This document shows, piece after piece, positions 27,871 through 36,061 of a DNA stretch of 64,000 nucleotides. Both the position numbers and the translations under genes were made by a program. The DNA is from Spirochaetales bacterium (GTDB taxonomy: Bacteria > Spirochaetota > Spirochaetia > JABMQR01): assembly GCA_018399255.1 (NCBI GenBank), contig JAGYPA010000012.1:22832-86831 (forward strand), read 5' to 3'. Below the pieces are notes generated by a model that saw only the letters and a program-made list of their open reading frames with translations, had not been told where the DNA came from and searched no databases. Numbering within the stretch: the first letter of the stretch is position 1; each line of letters begins with the position of its first letter.

Positions 27871-28550
27871 AATTCGAGCAATTTTTCCAGAGCCTCCGGC
27901 TTGCGAATAGAAACAGCCCTTCCGTTTGCTGTAATAAGCCCCTCATCGCACATGCGTGAGATCTCACGGGATAAGGACGGTCGGGCAGCCCCGAACATTT
28001 CGGCCATTTTGTCACGGGAAAAAGGGAGAAGCAGATCGTTTGAATGATAGCGGCTGCGAAGGCGAAGAAGGTAATCGGCAAAACGCTGGCGGATGCCGGC
28101 CAGCTCAGCAAGTCGGACTTTCTCAGCCAGAAATATCAGCTTATCACCCATATCGCACAGGAGACGGTCGAGTACTTCCGGATCGGCCTGGAACAACCGG
28201 GTAAGGCCGGAACGTGATATTACAGCCGTCCTGACATCGGTATCGGCTTCCAGGGTTACCGGTAAATGAGGATCTGTGGAAAACAGAATACCAGAAGCAG
28301 CAGGAGCCGGGGCTTCAAGCGTCTCAACCAGTACCGTTCTTCCGGAATACTCATAAATGCGGGCATTAGCCCTGCCTTCAAGCAGCACGTAGAGTTCCGT
28401 ATACCGGTTCCCTTGAGCAAGGATCCGTTCTCCCCGATGATAATTCTCTATCCGACAGTAAGCAGGGACCAGAATACTGCTGATTTTTTCCGGAAGGATT
28501 CCAAGAAACAGGGGACAACGGGCCAGCTTGACTGCATCTGAATGGGTCAC
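27867..28550 (-). CDS. Crp/Fnr-family transcriptional regulator
   Basis: A 227-residue protein: a cNMP-like effector domain (FLGILPEKISSILVPAYC, GERILAQGNRYTELYVLLEGRANARI) then an HTH_Crp domain (FSRDKMAEMFGAARPSLSREISRM). No Fnr-type N-terminal cysteine cluster is present; Cys12 and Cys32 alone do not form one. Such regulators beside ferredoxin and hybrid-cluster genes respond to nitrosative or redox stress in relatives. The GTG overlaps the PhoH stop by 4 nt (GTGA), so it is translated with phoH. It may control the ferredoxin. Confidence 0.85.
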   Translation of the reverse strand: MTHSDAVKLARCPLFLGILPEKISSILVPAYCRIENYHRGERILAQGNRYTELYVLLEGRANARIYEYSGRTVLVETLEAPAPAASGILFSTDPHLPVTLEADTDVRTAVISRSGLTRLFQADPEVLDRLLCDMGDKLIFLAEKVRLAELAGIRQRFADYLLRLRSRYHSNDLLLPFSRDKMAEMFGAARPSLSREISRMCDEGLITANGRAVSIRKPEALEKLLEL

Positions 28551-29878
28551 AGCAGCTCCGCGGCAAGCTCGGCAAGCCGGCTCCGCTCTGATTTTTCAAG
28601 GGTAACGTGGCCGAATAGCTTCTGCCCTTTGAAAGCTTCGACGAGATAGGTAAGCCCATTGGAATCGCTGTCCAGGTAGGGGCTGTCAATCTGGTACGGA
28701 TCTCCAGTCAGCACCACTTTTGTCTCTTTCCCTGCCCGGCTGACAATGGTCTTAATCTCATGGGGGGATAGATTCTGGGCTTCATCAACAATAATAAACT
28801 GCTTGGGAAGAGACCTGCCGCGAATATAGGTAATCGCCTCAATTTCCACTTTTCCGCTTTTCATAACTGCTTCAATATTCTTAAATTCCGGTCTGGTGTT
28901 CACCGAGACAATAAGTTCCAGATTGTCAAAAAGCGGTTTCATCCAATGGGACAGCTTTTCCTCTTTATCTCCGGGTAAGAAACCGATATCCTTGCCCAGG
29001 GGCATAATGGGCCGGCTTGCCAGCATACGGTTATAGGCTTTACTCTCCATAACCTTGCGCAGACCGGCCGCCAGGGCAAGCAGCGTCTTCCCGGTTCCTG
29101 CCTTGCCCACCAGGGTAACCAGCGCTATTGAATCATCAAGGAGAAGATCAAATGCCATCTGCTGCTGATGGTTAAGGGGCATAATTCCGCTGACTCCATC
29201 GGTGAAAGATTCAACATACTTGAGGGTCCCCTTCCCATCCGAATCTGTCTGATACCGGGCAATATGCGGACTTCCAGTATCATCGCTGGTTACCAGATAC
29301 TGATTTTCCAATAACGGTTCTTCCCAGGTGACGGTCTTCCCGGCAGCCAGCTGCCGCTGGAATTCCCGGCTGACTGAAGCATCCCGAAACCCTGAATAAA
29401 GATCGGCAAGATATGCTTTCTGCTTCTCATAGTCAACAGCGTGCAGCCCGACGGCTCTGGCTTTGACTCTGGCATTTATGTCTTTTGATACAAAAAACAC
29501 CTCAGGCTTTGGTTTTGCTGCTGCTGTCCGCTCCTGGATGGTAAGTGCGCAGTAGATTATTTTATTGTCATTGCGGTCCAGAGGCAGATCTGATGCCAGT
29601 GACCGATCAAATTCAAGGGCAACCCGCAGGATCGATCCGTTCTCGATTTTTGCACCTTCCTTGTTCCCGTTATGTGCAGTCCGCTCCTCAATAAAGCGGA
29701 TTGCCTGACGTGCATTACGGCCGCGCTCATCAGAATAGGTCTTGAGCTTATCCAGCTCTTCAAGAACCCAGAGGGGAATTACGACCTCGCTGTCCTTGAA
29801 CGAAAGAATTGCGTCACTGCGATGGATCAGTACATTGGTATCGATTACAAATATCTTCTTCAGCTGTCTCTTCGACAT
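28547..29878 (-). CDS. PIN-domain PhoH-family ATPase (PhoH2-type)
   Basis: A 443-residue protein. The N-terminal PIN nuclease domain (IFVIDTNVLIHRSDAIL, LEELDKLKTYSDERGRNARQAIRF, RNDNKIIYCAL, VSKDINARVKA) carries the acidic active-site residues. The C-terminal PhoH ATPase has Walker A VGKAGTGKTLLALAAG and Walker B FIIVDEAQNLSPHEIK. PhoH2 proteins act as RNA helicase/nuclease toxins or RNA-processing enzymes. The SD is GGGAGG. It is followed by a Crp/Fnr regulator through a 4-nt overlap. Confidence 0.92.
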   Translation of the reverse strand: MSKRQLKKIFVIDTNVLIHRSDAILSFKDSEVVIPLWVLEELDKLKTYSDERGRNARQAIRFIEERTAHNGNKEGAKIENGSILRVALEFDRSLASDLPLDRNDNKIIYCALTIQERTAAAKPKPEVFFVSKDINARVKARAVGLHAVDYEKQKAYLADLYSGFRDASVSREFQRQLAAGKTVTWEEPLLENQYLVTSDDTGSPHIARYQTDSDGKGTLKYVESFTDGVSGIMPLNHQQQMAFDLLLDDSIALVTLVGKAGTGKTLLALAAGLRKVMESKAYNRMLASRPIMPLGKDIGFLPGDKEEKLSHWMKPLFDNLELIVSVNTRPEFKNIEAVMKSGKVEIEAITYIRGRSLPKQFIIVDEAQNLSPHEIKTIVSRAGKETKVVLTGDPYQIDSPYLDSDSNGLTYLVEAFKGQKLFGHVTLEKSERSRLAELAAELL

Positions 29879-29986
29879 GCGGCCCCTCCCTGATTATCCT
29901 GAATATCTGAGTTTCTGTAATAACTATACTGATATATGTTTGAAAATGAAAGAGACCAGAATAGATTCAACAGGTGTTTCAGCAGA

Positions 29987-30022
29987 CCAAAAAGCCCGGA
30001 ACCATGAGTGGAACCGGGCTTT
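29987..30022 (-). terminator. Rho-independent terminator of the hydrogenase operon
   Basis: On the minus strand AAAGCCCGG, a 14-nt loop and CCGGGCTTT form a 9-bp GC-rich stem ending in a T-run. It lies about 30 nt after the hydA stop. Confidence 0.8.
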
Positions 30023-30049
30023 GTCATAATCCAGATAAAACAGGCTTCT

Positions 30050-31792
30050 CTAGCGCTTGTATACAGGCCTGGCCTGATAGGTAGTGTGCAGCAAATGATG
30101 TGATTTTTCGCTCAGAGGAGCTCCGAGGAAATCGGTATATATCTGCTTTATTTCCGGATTTTCATGCGAACAGCGCACAACATTCATTGAATCATCCCGA
30201 TATAGCCCCTCGATACGTTTCTCACGGATATTATCTGTAGTGGCATAGGGCTGTCCACCGCCGGCAATACAGCCGCCGCGACAGGCCATTACTTCGATAA
30301 AATGGTAGGGCATTTCGGTGTTTTTCTTTCTCGCTTCACGGATCTCATCCAGTATGACGCTTACATTTGCCATCCCGTGGGCAACAGCCACCTTTACTTT
30401 GGTCCCTTTGATATCTATTTCGCCCTTTCTGATACCGTCCATACCCCTGACTGCCGGAATTTCTACATCAGCCAGATCTTCTCCAGTCACAAGATTATAG
30501 GCTGTCCGCAAAGCCGCTTCCATTACGCCGCCGGTATTGCCGAAAATTGTTCCTGCACCGGAGTAGCTGCCGATTGGCGAATCAGCCGACTCGTCAGGCA
30601 GGGTAAGGAAATCAATGCCGGATGCCCGGATCAGACGGCTGAGTTCCCGTGTGGTGAGCACAAGATCCATATCCTGGCAGCCTGAAGCCTGCATATTGTC
30701 ATCGCGCACAATCTCAAATTTTTTGGCCGTACACGGCATAATGGCAACGGAAAAAATCTTCTTCGGATCAATTTCCTTCTGCTCAGCATAATAGGTCTTA
30801 GTAAGAGCTCCCTGCATCATCATTGGTGATTTGGCTGTGGAAAAATTGGGAATCATATCGCTGTAGTATTTTTCCATATAGTCGGTCCAGGCAGGACAGC
30901 AGCTGGTGATTTGCGGCATTTCTCCGCCCTGGGTAAAGCGCTGCACAAACTCGGAGCCCTCCTCCATGATGGTCAGGTCCGCGGCAAAGTTTGTATCGAA
31001 GACGGCATCAGCCCCAAGTCGCCGCAACGCAGCATAAGTTTTACCGGTACAGATAGTTCCCGGCTCCATGCCGAAAGCTTCACCAATCGCGACCCGTACC
31101 GCGGGAGCAATCTGGACGGCAACATGCTTATCGGGATCGTTAACAGCATTAAGAAACAACCGGGTTTCATCACGTTCGAATATTGCGCCAACGGGACAGT
31201 GGGCTGAACATTGTCCGCACTTGATGCATGGACTGTCATCCAGGGTAAGGTTGGCAGCCGGCGCTATGCGGGTTTCATCTCCGCGGCCGACAAACTCAAG
31301 AGCCCAGACTCCCTGCAGCGTCTGGCAAACCTGAGCACAACGGCCGCATTTGATGCATTTTTCGGGATTGAGAATAATTGAAGGGGTGGAGTCATCCTGG
31401 GGAATATCCTGCAGCCTGACTTCATAGGGCTGCTCTCTAATTCCATAGTCTGCTGCCAGCTTCTGCAGCTCACAGGATCCATTTCTTCCGCACTTGAGAC
31501 AGTCATTCGGATGTGTTGAGAGGATAAGCTCAATTACCGTTTTTCTGATAGTATGCAGTTCGGGATCATGGGTAATAATGGACATACCTTCAGCAACCGG
31601 GGTTGCACAGGCGCGGACCATCTTGGGCGAATTTTCCATTTTGACAACGCAGATGCCGCAGGCAGCCCATGCCGGCAGGTCCGGATGGTAGCAAAGTGAT
31701 GGAATATTGATATTGTTAAGTCTCGACGCCTGCAGAACATTATATTCCGCCGGCACGCTGACTGTCTGCCCGTTAATTTTCATGGTTACCAT
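30050..31792 (-). CDS. hydA: NADH-dependent [FeFe] hydrogenase, catalytic subunit HydA
   Basis: A 580-residue protein from ATG 31792 (the track's GTG at 31813 lies inside the GAGGAGG SD; a TTG is also possible). An N-terminal 2Fe-2S domain, a His-Cys3 cluster (HPNDCLKCGRNGSC), and two 4Fe-4S motifs (CIKCGRCAQVC, CIKCGQCSAHCP) lead to the H-cluster domain. Its three signatures are TSCCPAW, MPCTAKK and ACRGGCIAGGGQP, with a C-terminal small-subunit-like tail. It reduces protons with electrons from NADH and, in electron-bifurcating forms, ferredoxin. Maturases HydE/F/G are not in the window. Confidence 0.95.
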   Translation of the reverse strand: MVTMKINGQTVSVPAEYNVLQASRLNNINIPSLCYHPDLPAWAACGICVVKMENSPKMVRACATPVAEGMSIITHDPELHTIRKTVIELILSTHPNDCLKCGRNGSCELQKLAADYGIREQPYEVRLQDIPQDDSTPSIILNPEKCIKCGRCAQVCQTLQGVWALEFVGRGDETRIAPAANLTLDDSPCIKCGQCSAHCPVGAIFERDETRLFLNAVNDPDKHVAVQIAPAVRVAIGEAFGMEPGTICTGKTYAALRRLGADAVFDTNFAADLTIMEEGSEFVQRFTQGGEMPQITSCCPAWTDYMEKYYSDMIPNFSTAKSPMMMQGALTKTYYAEQKEIDPKKIFSVAIMPCTAKKFEIVRDDNMQASGCQDMDLVLTTRELSRLIRASGIDFLTLPDESADSPIGSYSGAGTIFGNTGGVMEAALRTAYNLVTGEDLADVEIPAVRGMDGIRKGEIDIKGTKVKVAVAHGMANVSVILDEIREARKKNTEMPYHFIEVMACRGGCIAGGGQPYATTDNIREKRIEGLYRDDSMNVVRCSHENPEIKQIYTDFLGAPLSEKSHHLLHTTYQARPVYKR

Positions 31793-31871
31793 TTTCAAGG
31801 GGTTCCTCCTCACGCAGCTTTTAGTGCTCTTCTCAAATACTTTTAATTTCAGCGTTTACCGCTTTCCGGCG

Positions 31872-33659
31872 CTATCTGACAAATACCGCATCAAATTTAC
31901 AGGTTTCCAGACAGACGCCGCATTTTATGCAGAGATCGGGATCAATCCGGTGAACTTGTCTCCGCTCTCCGGTAATCGCCCCGGTCGGACATTTTCTGGC
32001 GCAGGCCGTACATCCTATGCATTTATCGGCAAGAATATGGAAAGAGATAAGTTCCTTGCAGGTACCTGCCGGACAACGTTTGTCCTTGATATGAGCCAGA
32101 TATTCGTCTTCAAAATAGTTGAGAGTAGACAGTATCGGGTTGGGAGCAGTCTGACCGAGGCCGCAGAGTGATGCTTTTTTCATGGCAAGGCCTATATCTT
32201 TCATCTTGCCGATATCTGCCATCTCCCCTTCCCCTTTGGTTATCCGGTCAAGGATATTATAGAGAGAACGTCCCCCTATCCGACAGGGTGAACACTTTCC
32301 GCAGGATTCTTCCACCGAGAAACCAAGATAGAACTTGGTTACATCAACTATGCAGTCGTCTTCATCCATGATGATCATACCGCCGGAACCCATCATCGAA
32401 CCCAGGCTGGTAAGGGTGCCGTAATCAATCGGGGTATCCAGATAATCAGCTGTTATAACTCCGCCGGACGGCCCCCCGGTCTGAACGGCCTTGAATTTCT
32501 TTCCGTTGGCTATGCCGCCGCCGATATCATAGATTATTTCCCGCAGGGTTGTACCCATGGGCACTTCCACAAGGCCGGAATTACTGATCTTTCCGGTAAG
32601 TGCAAATACTTTGGTCCCTTTTGAATCTTCTGTCCCGATTTTTGAAAACCAGTCGCCGCCTTTGAGAATGATTACCGGAATATTAGCCCAGGTTTCCACG
32701 TTGTTGATAACCGTCGGTTTGTTCCAGACGCCCTTGACTGCCGGAAATGGGGGGCGCGGTCTCGGCATGCCTCGTTCACCCTCTATTGAGGCCAGCAGGG
32801 CAGTCTCTTCACCGCAGACAAATGCCCCGGCTCCCAACCGTATCTCTATGTCAAAGCTGAAATCGCTGCCGAGAATATTATCTCCCAGAAGGCCGTACTC
32901 ACGGGCCTGCTGCATGGCTATTTTCAGGCGCTTTATGGCCAGCGGATATTCCGCTCTGATATAGATGTAGCCTCTACTCGCTCCGCAGGTTCGACCGGCA
33001 ATAGTCATAGCCTCGAGTATGGAGTGAGGATCGCCTTCCAGGGTGCTCCGATCCATATATGCCCCGGGGTCGCCTTCGTCAGCGTTGCAGACTACATATT
33101 TTTCACTTTCTTCCACATCTTTGGTAAAGCTCCACTTGAGCCAGGTGGGGAAACCCGCTCCCCCGCGGCCGCGCAGCTGTGCTTTCTTCAACTCCTGGAT
33201 AACATCATCCGGAGACATTTCAAAGAGTACTTTTTCAACGGCTGCATATCCGTCACGGGCAATATATTCGTCAATGTTTTCCGGGTCAATAACGCCGCAG
33301 TTTCTCAGGACAATACGAAACTGCTTCTGGTAAAACTGAATATCATCAACCTTTGCATTCTTCGTACTTCCCTTTGTATCATACTCCAGACGGGATACTT
33401 TTCGCCCTTTCACCAGATGCTCAGTTATGATTTCCTCGGCATCTTCCGGGGTTACTTTAACATAGAAAGTTTCATCAGGAAGCACTTTAACAATGGGGCC
33501 CTGTTCACAGAACCCGAAACAACCGGTTTTTACAACCTGAACCTCGTCGGTAATTCCCTGCTCTGTGCAGGCAATTTTAAGGTTCCTGAAAATCTGATCT
33601 GCCTTGCTTGATTCGCAGCCGGTACCCCCGCAGACTAATACATAGTTCCTCTTAGGCAT
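31872..33659 (-). CDS. hydB: NuoF-like NADH-binding hydrogenase subunit HydB
   Basis: A 595-residue protein: an N-terminal thioredoxin-like 2Fe-2S domain (CGGTGCESS, KTGCFGFCEQGP), the FMN/NADH fold (LRGRGGAGFPTWLKW, CNADEGDPGAYMDR, ECGEETALLASIEG), a 4Fe-4S site (ESCGKCSPCRIGG) and two C-terminal ferredoxin motifs (CIGCTACARKCP, CIKCGVCLETC). This combination is that of HydB/HndC of the trimeric hydrogenases. The ATG overlaps the preceding TAA by one base (TAATG). It transfers electrons between NADH and the HydA clusters. Confidence 0.95.
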   Translation of the reverse strand: MPKRNYVLVCGGTGCESSKADQIFRNLKIACTEQGITDEVQVVKTGCFGFCEQGPIVKVLPDETFYVKVTPEDAEEIITEHLVKGRKVSRLEYDTKGSTKNAKVDDIQFYQKQFRIVLRNCGVIDPENIDEYIARDGYAAVEKVLFEMSPDDVIQELKKAQLRGRGGAGFPTWLKWSFTKDVEESEKYVVCNADEGDPGAYMDRSTLEGDPHSILEAMTIAGRTCGASRGYIYIRAEYPLAIKRLKIAMQQAREYGLLGDNILGSDFSFDIEIRLGAGAFVCGEETALLASIEGERGMPRPRPPFPAVKGVWNKPTVINNVETWANIPVIILKGGDWFSKIGTEDSKGTKVFALTGKISNSGLVEVPMGTTLREIIYDIGGGIANGKKFKAVQTGGPSGGVITADYLDTPIDYGTLTSLGSMMGSGGMIIMDEDDCIVDVTKFYLGFSVEESCGKCSPCRIGGRSLYNILDRITKGEGEMADIGKMKDIGLAMKKASLCGLGQTAPNPILSTLNYFEDEYLAHIKDKRCPAGTCKELISFHILADKCIGCTACARKCPTGAITGERRQVHRIDPDLCIKCGVCLETCKFDAVFVR

Positions 33660-34060
33660 TATTTTCCCCCGTCCTTAATGATATCCGCCGCCGGTCGGTC
33701 AAACACATGGTCGTTGATCATCTCTTTTTTGATAAGGTGCTTATTAACAATTCTGCGTGCTGTTTCCTCGTCGACATTGCCGTAAATCACGCTTGGCATG
33801 CCTGGAACCATTACTTCAATGGTTGGTTCAACATAGCAGAGTCCCATGCATCCAGTCTGGGTTACCGCGACATTCTCAAGATTTTGCGCATCAAGCTCTT
33901 CAATGAAGGCATCGAGAGTCCTTTTTGCTCCGGCGGCAATTCCGCAGGTTCCCATTCCGATAATAATGCGAACATCCTTGCCTGCCGAATCGCGCTTGGA
34001 CATGTCTTTCTTTTTCTGCTCACGCAGATTCCTCAAGTCTTCAAGTGTCATTTTTGCCAT
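33659..34060 (-). CDS. 2Fe-2S thioredoxin-like subunit (HndB/HydD type)
   Basis: A 133-residue protein. IIGMGTCGIAAGA and TQTGCMGLCYVEP form the four-cysteine 2Fe-2S motif of thioredoxin-like ferredoxins. Such proteins are encoded in NADH- and NADP-linked hydrogenase operons as small electron carriers or accessory subunits. Its stop overlaps the hydB start. The SD AGGAGG stands 6 nt upstream of the ATG. Confidence 0.9.
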   Translation of the reverse strand: MAKMTLEDLRNLREQKKKDMSKRDSAGKDVRIIIGMGTCGIAAGAKRTLDAFIEELDAQNLENVAVTQTGCMGLCYVEPTIEVMVPGMPSVIYGNVDEETARRIVNKHLIKKEMINDHVFDRPAADIIKDGGK

Positions 34061-34139
34061 TATCGACCTCCTACGGATACTCTATTCTTTCAATTTCTCT
34101 CTACCCTTCATAAACCTTTTTCGCTGATTATCTTCAACT

Positions 34140-34727
34140 TCACTTTTCCCGATCCCTGAGGGACTTCTCAAGGGATGTAAAATATATCCTTGCCAAACTG
34201 AGAGAACCGGCTGTTTCCAGTCCGTCCAATGCCTCTGTCAGCTCACTCCTTGCAACCGCATAAGAATCCTCTCTGCCGTTGGTAGTCAAGCTCCTGTTCA
34301 GGATCAGATCAAATTCACCGGCATGTAAAAAGGACAGTGAATTTGATAGTGAACAGGCAGTCAGAAAGGTTCCGGGAACATCCCCCAATGGAGGAGTGTC
34401 CAGATTTTTCCGGTCAAAGGAAAAACAGCATTCAGTACCCTTTCCTTTTTCCGATTTTATATCTACGCTTCCGCCGGCAGATCCTGCAGCCTGAACAAGA
34501 AACGGTATTCCCATTCCAATACTTCTTTCAGCATGTTTGGTTCCGTCAGTATAAAAGGGATCCCGGGCAGCTTTCAGTTCCTCTGCAGTCATTCCCCGTC
34601 CGTTATCCTGAACCCGGCACTCGATTATTCTTTCAGTCTCCCTAAGAAAAACTTCTATCCGGGAGGATCCCGCTTCAACAGCATTCTGTACTATATCAAG
34701 GATGAAATCGCATATCTCAGCATGCAT
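34140..34727 (-). CDS. GHKL-type ATP-binding protein in the hydrogenase operon
   Basis: A 195-residue protein. The N box (ICDFILDIVQNAVEAGSSRIEVFL), G1 (QDNGRGM) and G2 (ERSIGMGIPFLVQAAGSAGG) of the GHKL ATPase fold are seen. There is no histidine-phosphotransfer domain or receiver. Similar stand-alone ATPases are known in hydrogenase operons of anaerobes. Their role (serine kinase/anti-sigma-like or signalling) is unsettled. No strong SD is visible; the ATG lies 12 nt after the nuoE-like stop, so it may rely on coupling. Confidence 0.8.
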   Translation of the reverse strand: MHAEICDFILDIVQNAVEAGSSRIEVFLRETERIIECRVQDNGRGMTAEELKAARDPFYTDGTKHAERSIGMGIPFLVQAAGSAGGSVDIKSEKGKGTECCFSFDRKNLDTPPLGDVPGTFLTACSLSNSLSFLHAGEFDLILNRSLTTNGREDSYAVARSELTEALDGLETAGSLSLARIYFTSLEKSLRDREK

Positions 34728-34739
34728 AACTTGCAGATT

Positions 34740-35216
34740 CTATGTGTAGCTGGCAATTATGCCAGGAAGCTGATCCTTGGTCACTTTTCCGTGCACTTCC
34801 TCCCCGACAACCAGAACCGGGGCCAGTCCGCAGCAGCCGACGCATCGGACCCCCTCAATGGAAAATTTCCCATCTTTTGTCACTTCATTGATTGATATTC
34901 CCAGAAGTCCCTGCAGCTCATCTACAAGATTGCTGCCGCCTTTCAGGTAGCAGGCTGTTCCCAGACAGACTTGTATATTATACTTTCCAGGTTTTTCCAA
35001 CTTGAAAAAGTGATAGAAGGTAATTACTCCGTATATTTTAGCCAGCGGCACTTCGAGCATTCCGGCAACTTTGTCTGCAGCCGCACGGGGAATATAGCCG
35101 AACTCTTCCTGGACCTTATGCAGGACCATGATAAGATTTCCCGGCTTCACTTTCCACTCATTGATAAAACTGTTCAAGGCGGGAGAAAAAGTAATTGTTC
35201 CATCTGCAACAGCCAT
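34740..35216 (-). CDS. hydC: NuoE-like 2Fe-2S subunit HydC
   Basis: A 158-residue protein with the NuoE fold: VLHKVQEEFGYIPRAAADKVA, IYGVITFYHFF, VCLGTACYLKG, and GVRCVGCCGLAPVLVVGEEVHGKV. The Cys residues are the 2Fe-2S ligands. With HydB and HydA it forms the trimeric NADH-linked (possibly bifurcating) hydrogenase. It is the first gene of the operon, with SD TGGAGG and an AT-rich promoter region shared with rex. Confidence 0.94.
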   Translation of the reverse strand: MAVADGTITFSPALNSFINEWKVKPGNLIMVLHKVQEEFGYIPRAAADKVAGMLEVPLAKIYGVITFYHFFKLEKPGKYNIQVCLGTACYLKGGSNLVDELQGLLGISINEVTKDGKFSIEGVRCVGCCGLAPVLVVGEEVHGKVTKDQLPGIIASYT

Positions 35217-35384
35217 ATTACCTCCAGATGTTTTTTATTTAGTATTATATTATTTAATAATCGCTTTTTATTCAATATATTCTTATTTTATTTTTAAAAA
35301 TAATAATTGATTTTTTAGCTATGCTGAAATCTTCAATAATCTTTTTGAAACTAAACATATTATTCAAGGATTAATTAATTTATT
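35217..35384. promoter_or_regulatory. AT-rich divergent promoter region between hydC and rex
   Basis: A very AT-rich 168-nt stretch. On the minus strand TTGAAT, 17 nt and TAATAT (with an overlapping TATAAT) lie before hydC. A palindrome ATTATTTAATAAT overlaps this box, and an imperfect repeat TTGATTTTTTAGC/GCTGAAATCTTCAA is nearer rex. I see no canonical Rex site (TTGTGAANNNNTTCACAA). Confidence 0.4.
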
Positions 35385-36044
35385 ATGCATCGTGACATGA
35401 TCGTAAGAATAACCAAATACGACCGGAATCTGCGACAGCTGAAAAACATGGGGTTCGAACGGGTTTTCGCCAACAACATAGGCGACCCCGCTGGTATTCC
35501 TGCAGCTGTCGTCAGAAAAGACTTCTCCCTCCTTAAAATCATCGGGCAAAAACGCGGCGGCTATGATATTGATAAGCTTATCGCTAATCTAGATCATATT
35601 CTTGGAAAAAGCGGGTCACAGAATGCTGCCGTTATCGGCTGCGGAAGAATTGGCGGCGCCCTCCTCCGCTATAACGGATTTGAATCCGATGGTATAAGAA
35701 TTGTAGCAGGTTTTGACATAATTACAAGAATTTGTGAAGAAGAGAACTGTCCGGTCCCAGTTTATTCCATGGACAAGCTCGAAGAGGTAGTCGCCCAAAA
35801 GAACATACTGCTTGCCATTATCACAGTCCCCGAACAGGCGGCGCCGGATGTGTTTCACCGGCTGATTGATTCTGGAGTACGGGGTTTTCTCAATTTCACT
35901 TCATCAGGCCTGAAAGCTCCTCGAGAAACGAATGGAGATTCAGAAAAAAACTTTGACCATATTGTTGTTCATAGCGTCAATATCGGCCTGGAGATGGAAC
36001 AGATTATATACGAACTGAACATGGCTGATAAGCAGCTTGTCTAA
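35385..36044 (+). CDS. rex: Redox-sensing transcriptional repressor Rex
   Basis: A 219-residue protein. The N-terminal winged helix contains the Rex block VVRKDFSLLKIIGQKRGGYDIDKL. The Rossmann domain begins AAVIGCGRIGGALLRY for NADH/NAD+ binding, and the C-terminal HSVNIGLEMEQIIYELN is typical. Rex senses the NADH/NAD+ ratio and represses fermentation and hydrogenase genes at low NADH. Its divergent position next to the NADH-linked hydrogenase strongly suggests it controls that operon. SD is weak; an alternative ATG is at codon 5. Confidence 0.92.
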   Translation: MHRDMIVRITKYDRNLRQLKNMGFERVFANNIGDPAGIPAAVVRKDFSLLKIIGQKRGGYDIDKLIANLDHILGKSGSQNAAVIGCGRIGGALLRYNGFESDGIRIVAGFDIITRICEEENCPVPVYSMDKLEEVVAQKNILLAIITVPEQAAPDVFHRLIDSGVRGFLNFTSSGLKAPRETNGDSEKNFDHIVVHSVNIGLEMEQIIYELNMADKQLV

Positions 36045-36061
36045 CCCGCCGTCATGTATCC

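Noticed and set aside
33024-33611. 195-aa plus-strand ORF
   Set aside because: Antisense to hydB, whose motifs and cysteines are intact.
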